Below, in pieces: positions 52,971 through 63,029 of a DNA stretch of 64,000 nucleotides. Both the position numbers and the translations under genes were made by a program. The stretch is taken from the NCBI GenBank assembly GCA_008330645.1, contig VLTN01000070.1:1-64000 (forward strand), given 5' to 3'. Source of the DNA: Cafeteria roenbergensis (lineage: Eukaryota; Sar; Bigyra; Bicosoecida; Cafeteriaceae). The stretch's first letter is position 1, and each line of letters starts with the position of its first letter. A model generated the notes under the pieces. It worked only from the letters and a program-made list of their open reading frames with translations. It was not told the DNA's origin and ran no database searches.

Positions 52971-54301
52971 ATGTTCGCCCGCCGTGCGCTGCGTGCTGCC
53001 GCCCCCGCGTTTGCGGCCGGTGCGGCTGCCTGCGGGGCCACGACCGCCTGGCTCGCCGACGAGGCCGACGCCGGCATGTTCGTGGTGCGGCCCGGCCTGA
53101 GCGCTTCCGAGTACAAGCCGCTGGTCGTGGGGGGCGTGCGCCAGCACACCGACGGGACCACTCGTGTCAGGTTCGTCATGGAGGAGCCCGACCTCGAGCT
53201 CGGCGCCGTCGCGGCGGCACACCTGATGGCAAAGGCGTCGATCGATGGTGAGCTCCGACCCTGAAGCGCGCGCCCGCTGGGCAGGCGCGAGCCTCGAGGG
53301 GCCGCGTGGCGGCCCCGCACCCGAGCACCCGTGCGCGTCCACGAAGACGCCTGGACTGGTGCCGTGCGGACGGGGCCGAGCTGTGCCGCCCAAGCCCGTT
53401 CCGCTCTCGCCATTCGCGTGCAAGCTGCGCTGCGACGCCCCCAGCGCCCCCCGTCGGCGACTTGTCGCGCTGCCCCGCCCATCAATCGCGATGGTGACTG
53501 GACCGCTGCGACTGCGACCGTGCTGGCGCTCCCGTTTCGCCGCAGGCGCCGAGGTTGCCGGCCGTGTGGCCCCCGTGAGCCCGCTCACGGCCAAGGGCTA
53601 TTTTGAGCTCGCGGCCGCCGCGGCTGGCGACTCCGCCATGTCCAAGGCCATCTCCAGCCTCAAGACCGGCGACGTTGTGCAGTTCAAGGGGCCGGTGCAG
53701 GGCTTCCAGGTGGGCCGCAACCAGTTCAAGAGCGTGGGCATCCTTGCTCGCGGGGACGGCATCGCCGACGCGCTCCAGGTCGCCACCAAGCTCCTGTCCG
53801 ACCCGCGCGACGACACCGAGATCCGCCTCGTCTACTCCGTCCGGTGAGCACCGCGCCGTGCCACGGCTGCGCCCCGCCTCGGCAGCGCCGCCTCGGCAGC
53901 GGCACCACGCCGGCCGCCCCCCCGCCCCCCCGGCCCACACTCACACCGCTCACGGCTCTCAACACCGCACTCTCCCCCTCCCCCCCCCCCTCCCTCGCTC
54001 CCCGCGCAGGTCCGCCGACCAGATCGTGCTGCGCAACCACATCGACGCGCTCGCGCTGCTCCACCCCCGCTTCAAGGCGCTCATCGTCGCCGACGAGGCG
54101 GCGCCCCAGTGGACCGGCCCCACCGGGCCCCTCTCCAAGCCCTTGCTCGCTTCCATCCTCCCGCCCCCCACCGAGGGCGACAGCACCGTCATCCTCGTCG
54201 CTGGCGACGTCGACGCCGCCTCTGGCAAGGCCACCAAGGCCCGCGCGGCCGGCGTTCTCGGCGCGATGCAGTACAGCCCCGCGCAGGTGCGCTCTCTCTG
54301 A
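52971..54301 (+). CDS. NADH-cytochrome b5 reductase-like protein, probably mitochondrial
   Basis: Flavin-reductase-like protein of 288 residues. Exons 52971-53247, 53546-53843 and 54010-54301 join with matching phases. The N-terminus (MFARRALRAAAPAFAAG) looks like a mitochondrial targeting or anchor sequence. The body aligns with b5 reductase: HLMAKASIDGAEVAG, APVSPLTAKGYFELAAAA, then MSKAISSLKTGDVVQFKGPV and GVLGAMQYSPAQV at the end. Family FAD (RxYT/S) and NADH (CGPP) motifs are not present in standard form (see findings), so electron transfer activity is doubtful. Introns have GTGAGC donors. Alternatives are another ferredoxin-reductase-fold protein. Confidence 0.7.
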
Positions 54302-54633
54302 TCCCATCATGACTGCCACCTGCCTCTGCCGCGATGGCGCGACGGGCGCGCAGTGACAGCGCGCTGACCGCGCCATCTCACCCTCTGGCTGGCAAGCGGT
54401 CATTCTTGGGCATGCTTCTCGTGGGTTGCGTGGGATGCAGTCACCGACCAATCAACCTGCAGTCGTGCGCGCATCAGCAAGGCTCTTCGCGCTCACACAG
54501 CCCCAAACCCGCTCCCACCAAGCTCTGGCGGTCTTGCCGAACCGTGGCGCGTTCGCCCCCCTCCCGGAACTGACCTGTTGACGTCGCACACGCAACGCGA
54601 GCACGTCGCGTCGTCCAGGCACGAGTCGCCGCG
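54302..54633. other. Convergent 3' gap, b5-reductase-like and MYST
   Basis: Short gap between two stop codons. No gene, RNA or strong repeat was recognised. Confidence 0.5.
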
Positions 54634-57600
54634 CTACGACATGGCCGAGATCCGGCCAGTGGCAGCCAGGGCTGCCCTGCGCGGCGGCGGCACGGTGGTC
54701 AGCATCTGAAGCAGCGTCCGCTGGCCGCGGTCCGCCGACAGCCTCCGCCGCCGCCCCCAGCTGCCCCGGGCGCCACCGCTGCGGCCGTCTCTGCTGCTCC
54801 TGCCGCGGCCGTTGCGACCCCGCTCTTTGGCCAGCAGCCCGTCCTTGGGTCCCTCCGCTGCGTGCGGCTCTGCGTCCGCATCGTCAGTGAGCTCTGCCGA
54901 ATCAGAGCGAAGCGGGGGCGTCGCCGGTTGGGCGTCCATGGGTCCGCCGCCCATCGGCTCTGCCTGCAGAGCCGCAGTGATGCGGAGGCGAGTCCTGGCC
55001 TTGACGCCCTCGCGACCGACGCGGCCGGGCAGACCCTTCTGGCTGGCAGGGCCAGAGGGCGACTCGGGACGCGGCGCCGGGCGAGACTCGATAGTGGGGG
55101 AGGCCACAGCATCGCTCAGATCCCCGCTCACCTCACCGCCGTCGCGGACAGGGTCTTCCTCCCCGGAGTCGCTCAGAGCGCTGTCGCTGGCAGGGGCCGC
55201 GCCCGAGGCGCGAGATACCCGGGGGGCGCGGTCGCGGCTGGCGCGCCGTCCTGCTTGGGGGCGGCCGTTGAAGCCAGCCCCTCGGCCAGACACGGGGCCC
55301 GCGCCGCGCTCCGGGCCGCCGCGGCCAGCGGCTCCGCCCCTGGCGCCCCCACCGTCGCTCTGGGCTGAAAGCCGCGAGGCTGCTCGGGGCGCTGGCCGCG
55401 ACGCCGACGGTGGCGCCGGCGCGGACGGTGGAGCCTGCGTTGCGCCGCCCGCCTGAGGACGCAGCCATTGGCCCTCCACCTCTCTGGAGCGGTACCTCGG
55501 CCACTTGGTCGCCAGCGCCGCCAGGATCCGCTCGGGCGTGATGGTGGTTGTGTAGATGCCGGCGCGGTACCGAATTGCGCCGAGAGACTCCAGCGTGCTG
55601 ATGGTGTCAGCAAGCGCAACGCCAGTGACCGCTGAGACGTACTGGGCGATCGCGCTCCCATCAGCGTCGAGTCCAGACCGCGCGACAGCGGACGCCACCT
55701 CGGGCGATGCCACGAGAGACGCGGCAGCGGCAGCCGCCGCTTGCGACTGCAGCACGGTGGGGCTCTGGGTCCGCTCACGCAACGCTGGTGCGATTGCTCT
55801 GCCGAAGAGGGGGGCGGGGATCACGCCGCCAGCGGCGGCGGGGTCTGCGTTGGGGGCTGCGGCAGCGGCGGCCGCCATGGCTTGCGGCGTCAACGACGAC
55901 GCTGCAAGGCTGGCCGCCAACGACAGCGGCGACTCCGGCTGCAGGGCGGCGGAGGCAGCGCCGGCTGCGCCGCTGCGGCGCCGCGCGGCCTGCTGCGCGG
56001 GCGCGAAGCCGCCCGACGACGACGATGACGTCGCGCAAGAGTGAGGGTCCTCTGGGGGCGAGCCGGCAGCACCCGAACCGCGACGGGTGATGCGGCGAAA
56101 CCGGGATACCTCCGCCTCGGCGTTCTTGTTGCCGCCGCGGCTGCGGCTGCTGCTGCTGCTGCTGCCGCCACTGATGCGGGCTGCGGCGACTGCGGCAGCT
56201 GTACGGCGGGGCCGTGGCGCGACGCCCGCATCGCTCCGATGAGACACAGCCCCGCGACGCTCGCCCCCCGCCCTCAGGCGGGCCAATCGAGGCCGCTTCG
56301 CAGCACGGCCGGCGGACGCACCCGCCTCGCCGCGGCCGGCGAATCCGCCTGCCTCGTCGTCACCGTCGTCGTCACCATCGTCGAAGTCGTCATCGCCATC
56401 GTCGTCGTCGTCATCGTCGCCACAGTCCTCCTCCTCGCCCTCAACATAGCTCGCCGCACCATCGGCAGTTGCCGTCAGCACGCTGTCCGCATCTGCGTCG
56501 CTCCCGCTGCCGCTCTCCAAGTCGTCGCCATCCGTGTCGCCAGCGCTGCCCGCAGTCCCGGCGCCGGCGGCATCCGAGCGGGCGCGGCCCCACAGCAGGG
56601 CCCGGCCGCCGGAAGGGCCATCCCTGTCGACGCTGACGTTATCCGCGCTGGGGGGCAGCACCATGGCCTCGGCGGCCAGGCGGTTGAACGACGGCGTCAT
56701 GATGGCGGCGGCGGCCGCGGCGGCGGCGGCGTCGCTCGAGGCGGCTGTCGAAGCCGACGTCGTCAGCGCGGCTGCCTTGCGCGGAGTCGCGGCGGCGGCG
56801 GCGGCGGAGTGGTGGAGGCTAGCTCGCCTGTGTGTCTTGGCGCCATCCGCCAGCGGCGGCTGCTCCGAGTGCCGGGGCCCTGGCGCCGAGGCAGCAGCTG
56901 CTGCTGAGGCCGCTGGGGCCGCGGCCTCGACCTGCGCGTCCGATATGCCCGCGAGCCCGGCGAGGGCGCGCAGGGCGGCCCACGACCAGTAGCCCGTGTA
57001 GGAGAGCCGTCCCAGGTCGGACAAAGGTTTCTCCGGCGACCCTCGCGTCCTCTGCGCGCGGGACATTGCAAAGGAGAGCGCGATGAGGAGCTTGGCGTAG
57101 CCCCTTCCCTGGTAGGGCGGCAGGGTGAGGATGCAGGCTAGGTTGTTCCCCTCGGGGGAGTGCTTCTCCTTGGAAAAGTACCCGACGATGTGGTGCGAGC
57201 CCCGGTCATCCACCTCGCACAGGACGTAAAAGAGGAAGGGGTCGACGTCGAAGTAGAGCGTCTTGTGGTCGAGGAAGAGCTTGGCGAGGAGGCAGAGGCA
57301 GCGACACCAGAGGCGGTGGCGGGCTCCGTCCACTTCGAACACGCTGAGGCGGGCGAGGCGACGGCCCGTGGCGGCGCAGGGGGAGGGGGGGGGAAGCCGG
57401 TGCGGCCAGCGGGAGGGCGAGGCGGCTCCGCCGCGGGGGCGCTTCCGGCCTCGCGGGGCGCGCTTGCCGCCGCTGCCCCGCCCAGCGGCGGCAGGCGATG
57501 CCGCGTCGGCGTCCGCGCGGGCCCACGCCTGGGCAGGGCGCGAGTCGCGGTACACCTCCCTCCCCGGTGGACACCTCCAAAGTGCGCCCTCCTTGGAGTG

Positions 57601-58636
57601 GTGGCGGCGCAGGGCGGTCTCGGACTCGAAGTACCGCAGCGACATGGGGTGCATGTGCAGCAGCCGCAGCCTCGAAAAGCCCTCGGGGAAGGGCGAAAAG
57701 TACCAGCAGCGCATCCGCCAGGCGCCCAGCGTGATGGCGGACACGTTTTTGACGCGGGTCACTGCGGCGTGTTCCTCCTCTGCGGCCAGCGCGACGGAGG
57801 GATCCACGCCCGGCAGCGACAGCAGCGTCTGTCCCTCCACGGCCTCCCGCGAGCGCGAGCTTCTCCGGGTCTGCCGCTGCAGTGCTGCGCGGCGCTCAGC
57901 AGCCAGGTCCGCCAGCTGCTCGGGCGCCGCGTGGCGCAAAACCTGGCGGCGCTCGACCCAGTCGTCCATGCGCCGGTTCACTGCGGGCGATCGAGTGCGC
58001 GGGGCGAACAAGGGCGGGCTGGCGGGAGGCGGGCCGGGGGGAAGCCGCGCCAACGCCCCCCCACCTTGGGGCGCGCGGGGGGCATGGCGGAGGAGCGAGG
58101 AGGGCGGGCGCGGCCGGCGGCATTCGGGCGTTGGGCAATCGCGGAAACTCACGAGCCGGATAGTGCAGGTACACGAGCCCATCCGCGGCCCCAGCGCCCG
58201 CTGCAGTCTCCAGAACCTCGCCAGTGTCTGCGGGCAGCGGCGGAGCGACCCAGCAGCAGAGAGGAAGGGCTCGAGCGCGGGGCTGCGGCCCCGGAATGCG
58301 CGGCGCGGCTGGATGACTGGTCCCGGCGCGCGTGCCACGGGAAAGGACCTCAAAAGGGGCGCGATTTGACGTGGTTTGACCTGGCGCAGCGACGGGCGAG
58401 CGCGGCGCGCGATTCCGCGGGGCCGCGACCGATTCAGGCCGCCAGCACAGCGCCCGAGCCCGAATCCGTGCGCGCGGCGGCCGTTGGCCGCGATTGGCGC
58501 CAGCTGGGCGCGAATGCGGCGGGGAGCGGGAGGCAAACGGACTCTCACGCTCGGCGTCATCGTCCCAGCGGCACACCACAACATCGCCCTTGCGGATCGG
58601 CCGGCCCTCCAGCGTTGTCAGCGGCACACCACTCAT
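54634..58636 (-). CDS. MYST-family histone acetyltransferase-like protein with chromo-barrel
   Basis: Nuclear lysine acetyltransferase of the Esa1/Tip60/MOF type. Exons 58636-58549, 58227-58153 and 57980-54634 join in phase (1169 residues). The chromo-barrel runs from the start: RPIRKGDVVVCRWDDDAE, VYLHYPALNRRMDDWVERR. The MYST core is plain: WYFSPFPEGF (about 148), FEVDGARHRLWCRCLCLLAK with the autoacetylated-type lysine, LFLDHKTLYFDVDPFLFYVL, NNLACILTLPPYQGRGYAK (about 338), GSPEKPLSDLGRLSY and YWSW. The C-terminal winged-helix part (IAQYVSAVTGVALADTISTL; YTTTITPERILAALATKWPR) is separated from the core by about 400 low-complexity, partly acidic residues. The zinc finger and the catalytic glutamate are changed (see findings). 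Borealin lies upstream on the same strand. Confidence 0.9.
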
Positions 58637-59203
58637 GCCGCCCTCGGGGTGGGGCGAAGCCGCAGGCCCTGGGCGGCCCCTCCGGAACGCCTGTCCGAGT
58701 TCGAAACAAGAGCTGGACACGCGGCGCGCTGCGAGGCGGACTCGCGAGACGAGTGGCTGCGGCCGCCGCACTCGCCGCCGAGCGCCGCCCCAGCTCGTTG
58801 GCCGGGATGGGGTGTGTGTGCCGCCCGCCGTCTCGGCTCGCGGCCGCCCCTGCCGCGGAACCTCGGGCGCACCGCAATGGAATGGCTCCACCGGCGCAGG
58901 GCCGGCTCTGCCAGCCGTTCCGAGGCGATTGGCAGCGGCCAAAACTGCGCACTGTTTGCAGGGGAGACCCTGTGCGCGGCAGCGCGAGATGCCGTGCAAT
59001 CGCTCCGGAAGCGCGCCGGCCCGGGCGGCCGCGCACAGGGGGCGCGCCCTGGCGCGGTTCCCAAGGCCGGGGGCCGCTGCGGGGCGCGGGGGGCGCGGCG
59101 GCGCCGAGGAGGATGACGCACATTTGTTGTCCTTCACGCACACTCCGCTCACGCACTCGGGGGCCACACGCAAGCACGCAGGCACGCCCTGCCCGGGCCC
59201 GGC
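58637..59203. other. Gap between Borealin stop and MYST start
   Basis: Holds the MYST promoter and the 3' flank of Borealin. It contains one exact promoter word. Open frames here show no domain. Confidence 0.5.
58904..58912 (-). promoter_or_regulatory. GGCAGAGCC promoter word before the MYST gene
   Basis: Exact match on the minus strand, 268 bases before the MYST ATG at 58636 and in its sense direction. Confidence 0.45.
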
Positions 59204-60559
59204 TCACGCGTTGAGCTTGCTCAGCACCGATGCCACTTGGCTTTGCAACGCGAGGAGCCTCGCCAGCGCCGCCTCCTTGTCCGCGCCGCTCAGAGTCGCG
59301 GCCACGTCTGGCTTGGACAGGTCCAGCGCGCGCCCGTCCGCGGTTGCCAGGTCGATGATCACCCCGCCTTCTTCCGTCTCGGGCTGCACGGCGCTCGTCG
59401 CCGGGGGCGGGGCGTCTGCTCCGCCCTTGGCCACGTGCGGCCTGATGCGCGGCACCGCCGTGCGCGACTTGCCAATGGTCGCCCGGATGACAGTGCCCGG
59501 CCCAGCAGCCGGCGCCAGCATCACAGGGGAGCCGTTCGCGCTGACAAACACCTCGTCGGGGCGCGCGAGCCGCGCCCCCCCCGGGGTCTGGGCCGGAGCA
59601 CGCGCCGCAGACTTGCCGGGCGTTGCGGTGCCTCGGCCCGCGTTGGCGCCCGTCGAGCCGCCCAGCGGGGGCCGGCCCGCAGGCCTGGGCAGGCCGCCTC
59701 CAGCGCGGCCGGCCGCAGCCTGCGGCCGCACGGCTGTGGCAGCAGGCAGCCGCGTCCTGGCCACGCCAGCGGCCGGGCGGGCAACGGTTGCTGCCGGCGC
59801 GATTCGCGCGGCCCGGCCTCCGGTCTCGCCCGCCCGGCCGCGCGGGAGCCTGGACACGGCCTGCATGACGTTGCCACCGCACTGCTCAATGAACTCGCGC
59901 ATGGTCATGGCGCGAATGCGCTTCGGAAGCTTGGCCATCTGCATACTGAACGCCGAGCGAAGCTCCGACGCAGCCGCCTCCGAGTCGGCCACCACCTTGT
60001 CGCAGCGCCGGTCCACTGCGCGCGCAAGACGCAGGACACACGGAAAGCGGCACGCTCAAGCTTTTTGCTGGGACGGGCGGGGAGAGCGGGGGGGAGGAAG
60101 GCGAGCGCAGCCGGCCGCGACGCTTCGCCGCCGGAGAGCGCGAGGCAGGGCCAAGGCCTGGCTCCGGTTCGCGCGCCTTTGGAGCGCCACGGGGACGCCC
60201 AAGCCCATGCCTTGCTGCCCCACGGGTCGAAATGCATCCACACCCGCGCATTGAGCCAGCGCAGCCGCGACACAAGCTCCCAGGGGCGCGAGTGCGGGGC
60301 GCGACGCCGCGCAGGTGGCTTGCAGCCAGCGGTGCACTGCTCGGCAACCTGCGCGGTCCCCGGCCCCGACGGAGAGCCCCACCGGGGGAGCCGATGCCAC
60401 GAGCCCGGCCAGATCAATTGCACAAACCACCGTGCCGGGGCGCTCACCCTCCACGTTGAGCTCGGACAGCTTGCAGACGAGCTCGCTGCGCGCCGGGTCC
60501 TCGCTAACGGGCCGGACGCCGTCGCCCTGCGCCGGCCGGCGCTTGCTGCGCGAAGCCAT
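59204..60559 (-). CDS. Borealin/Nbl1-like chromosomal passenger complex subunit
   Basis: Borealin binds INCENP and survivin and localises Aurora B to centromeres and the spindle midzone. Exons 60559-60448 and 60015-59204 join in phase (307 residues). The N-terminal helix continues across the junction: ELVCKLSELNVEVDRRCDKV, then SELRSAFSMQMAKLPKRIRA followed by MTMREFIEQ, matching the Borealin/Nbl1 pattern (FDxEVxxR ... LPxxIRxMxxxEF). The middle is Ala/Gly/Pro/Arg-rich and disordered-looking. The end (EVFVSANGSPVML, TVIRATIG, and a final helix ALARLLALQSQVASVL) resembles the Borealin C-terminal domain, whose GSP motif is typical. The chromatin gene MYST follows on the same strand. Confidence 0.82.
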
Positions 60560-61203
60560 TGCCGACAACCAGAGAGCACGTTCCTCCGATGCACGCTACC
60601 GATGCACCTCCGGGACTTGCTTTTGCGGGGTGGGTTGCAGCTTCCTCCGTGCCGGGCCGGCGGGGCGCAGGCCTCGCGGCCACGCGCGAGCCAGGCGTCG
60701 CCACCCCTCCGGCTCTGCCGGCAGCTCGAGACCCAGAGCTGGACTCTCGGGCCATGGCGGCTGCGAGCCAGCTCAGATAGGCCGCGGAAGCACGCCGGGG
60801 CCAGGTGCACACACGCAGCTCGGGAGCCGGGGCGAGGAATTGTGTGATTGAAAGCCGCCTCCGGGGCTCCGGAACCCGATTCGCGCCCCAGGATGCCGTT
60901 CGCGGCGCAGAGTTGCAGGGGACTGACGGACTCTCGGGACGCCCGCACACGATTGCGGTCCCGGCCCGCGCGCGCCCCGATCTCGCAAGTCTGCTGCGAG
61001 GGCTCATCCGGCTTCTCGGGCCGCCGCTCCGAGGCACTGGGGCCCCAGCGCCGCCGCCGGGGGCGGGGGGCGGGGCGGGGCGTTCCGTGCACACAAAACC
61101 GCGGGCAACTCGGCGGCGCCACCGCTGCCGCGTGACCCGTGGTATCCTTGGTCCCGGAATCTGCACCTGGCGCTCGTCCAGGACAGGCTGAGGGGTGACT
61201 GCG
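60560..61203. other. 644-bp divergent gap, Borealin and coiled-coil gene
   Basis: Probably carries the promoters of both genes. It holds one exact promoter word and GC-rich sequence (GGGGGCGGGGGGCGGGGCGGGG at about 61059-61080 in outline). No gene was recognised. Confidence 0.5.
60711..60719 (-). promoter_or_regulatory. GGCAGAGCC promoter word before Borealin
   Basis: Exact match on the minus strand, 152 bases before the Borealin ATG and in its sense direction. Confidence 0.5.
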
Positions 61204-62475
61204 ATGCGCGCGGCGGAGCGGCCGGCTGCTGGCTCCTTGAAGAGTCGGACGGTCGCCGCCTATTCGGCAAGTCGGCCGCCCGCAGATTCGAAGCGCGGCC
61301 GAACCCGAAGCTCCGGCTCCAGGATCTCCCCCAGCACAGGACCGGGGGCTCCACTGAGCGGGCTGTCAGACACCGAGATCACCCTTCAGTGCAGGCTTTC
61401 CCAGGAGCGCGAGCGCGGGGCCAGATTGGAGGTGAGCTCGCAAGGCGGGCGAGTTGCGCGAGTGCGTGGAGCAGACGTGTGTGACGTGCCTCGCTGGGCC
61501 ACCACCGGCCTGGCTTCGGCCCCAGCATGCGTTTGCCCCGCAGCCACAGCGTGCTGCGCGCACTGTCGACGTTGCATGAACGGCCTAGCTTGCCTGGCAG
61601 CACCTCGGGGAGCCCACGGTGGTGACCCTTCCCGCCCCCACCCTCCTTTCGGCGTGCGTGTGTACAGGAAGAGTCAAGAGTCGCAAGGGCGGAGCTTGCC
61701 GAGGCGCGGCAAGAGAACTCGCGCTTGGCCAGCGAGCTCAGCACTTTGGAGGCCAAGTGCAGGGGTGAGGCTGTGTCGCACCGCAACATGACCACCACCA
61801 GTTGCCGCTCAGTGCCGGGGAGGAGGGGTTGCGTTTCCCGCTCGGCCCACAGCAGGGCGTCGCCAAGCCAACCGGTTCATCGCTGTCTTGGTTTGCCAGC
61901 TGCGGTGCCTGCCCGCGCTCTGTGCAGGCCAGCGGGAGCGGGACGCGCGCGCGATTCACAAGATGCGGGCCAAGCTGGTGGAGTTCGGAATCGATCCAGA
62001 CACGCTGCGGCCAGTGGCGACGTCGTTCGGGCCAAGTGCCCGCCGGGGTCGCTTGACCACAGCCGCGTCGGAGAGCGAGGCCGGAGCAGTTGGCGGCGCA
62101 TCCGAGCTGGCAGGCGGTGGCTCAGCGCCGGTGCTGCCTTCCCTCCACGGAATGCCGTCGTCTCCCGTCCCTGGGGGAGGCCCTCTGGCGCCCAAGGCCG
62201 CGGGGCAGCCGGGCGGGGCCGCTGGGCAGCCGGGCGGGCGTCACCGCCTCGCCAGCTCGGCGGCCAGCAGCGGCTCCCGGGGCTGCGACTTTTTCGCCCA
62301 GCACACCATGGGGGTGCTGCGTGCGCAGCGAGAGGCACTGGCGCGCTCGATGCTCGCCATGTCCGGGGGCACACCGCCCTCGCCAGCGCGACGGGCGCTG
62401 CACGCGGCAGGGAGCGCAGTCGTGTCAACGAGCTCCTCTTCGAGGGGCAGCGCCTCGGTCGGGCTCGTCGGCTAG
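61204..62475 (+). CDS. Coiled-coil protein of unknown function
   Basis: Not recognised. Exons 61204-61431, 61668-61764 and 61928-62475 join with matching phases (290 residues). After a Ser/Arg-rich head the protein forms one long charged helix across both junctions: TEITLQCRLSQERERGARLE, then EESRVARAELAEARQENSRL and QRERDARAIHKMRAKLVEFG, ending with IDPDTLRP. The C-terminal half is Gly/Ala/Ser-rich with a short helical piece (CDFFAQHTMGVLRAQREAL) and a poly-Ser end. The helix suggests a structural or scaffold protein, perhaps cytoskeletal. It lies head to head with Borealin across 644 bp. Confidence 0.7.
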
Positions 62476-63029
62476 GCGTTTCGCACGCATTTGAGTGGGC
62501 GCTTCGCTTTGTGCGGCTTTCTTGAGAGACAGCGGTCCAAGGAGCAGGCGGCGCGCCACAAGCTGCAAGCGATCCACCACGCCACGCGTTTGCAGCACGC
62601 AGCGTGCCGGGGCTTGAGGCCCCAGGCGCAGCCGTGCGAGAGCCACAGCCGACGCCTCTCTCACACAGTTGCCTTTGGCGCGCTCGGCAGAGCCGGGTGC
62701 AGCAGAGAGCCCCCACGGCGATCCTCGCGCGGCGAACCCCGGCCTGCCACTCGGGTTCTCGGTGTCCGCACCAGACCCCTGAAAGGTGAGCGCCCGCGAC
62801 TCAACGGGGGTGGCTGTCGTCGGAGCCCAGCCAGGCTGCCCCCCTGCCCCACACGACGCGCCCCCGCCAAGCGGCGGCGCTGCCCTTTCCTCTGGCGACG
62901 CTTGCGCCTCCGAAGCAGATGTCACCGCTGCTGCTGCTTTTGCCTCGCGCCTGAGCGCCCCCTTCCCCCCCCCCCCCCCCCTCACTGCGGCCCTCTGCTG
63001 GCTGTCCCATGTGCACTCTGGTCCGCAGC
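62476..63029. other. Gap before the cathepsin gene with poly-C and a possible 5' UTR intron end
   Basis: Contains an exact promoter word at 62686-62694, a long C run at about 62966-62981 and a pyrimidine-rich stretch ending in CCGCAG at 63028, two bases before the chosen cathepsin ATG. The latter looks like a splice acceptor, so a non-coding first exon may lie in this gap. Confidence 0.5.
62686..62694 (+). promoter_or_regulatory. GGCAGAGCC promoter word before the cathepsin gene
   Basis: Exact match, sense direction, 336 bases before the cathepsin ATG; a 5' UTR intron may lie between. Confidence 0.45.
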
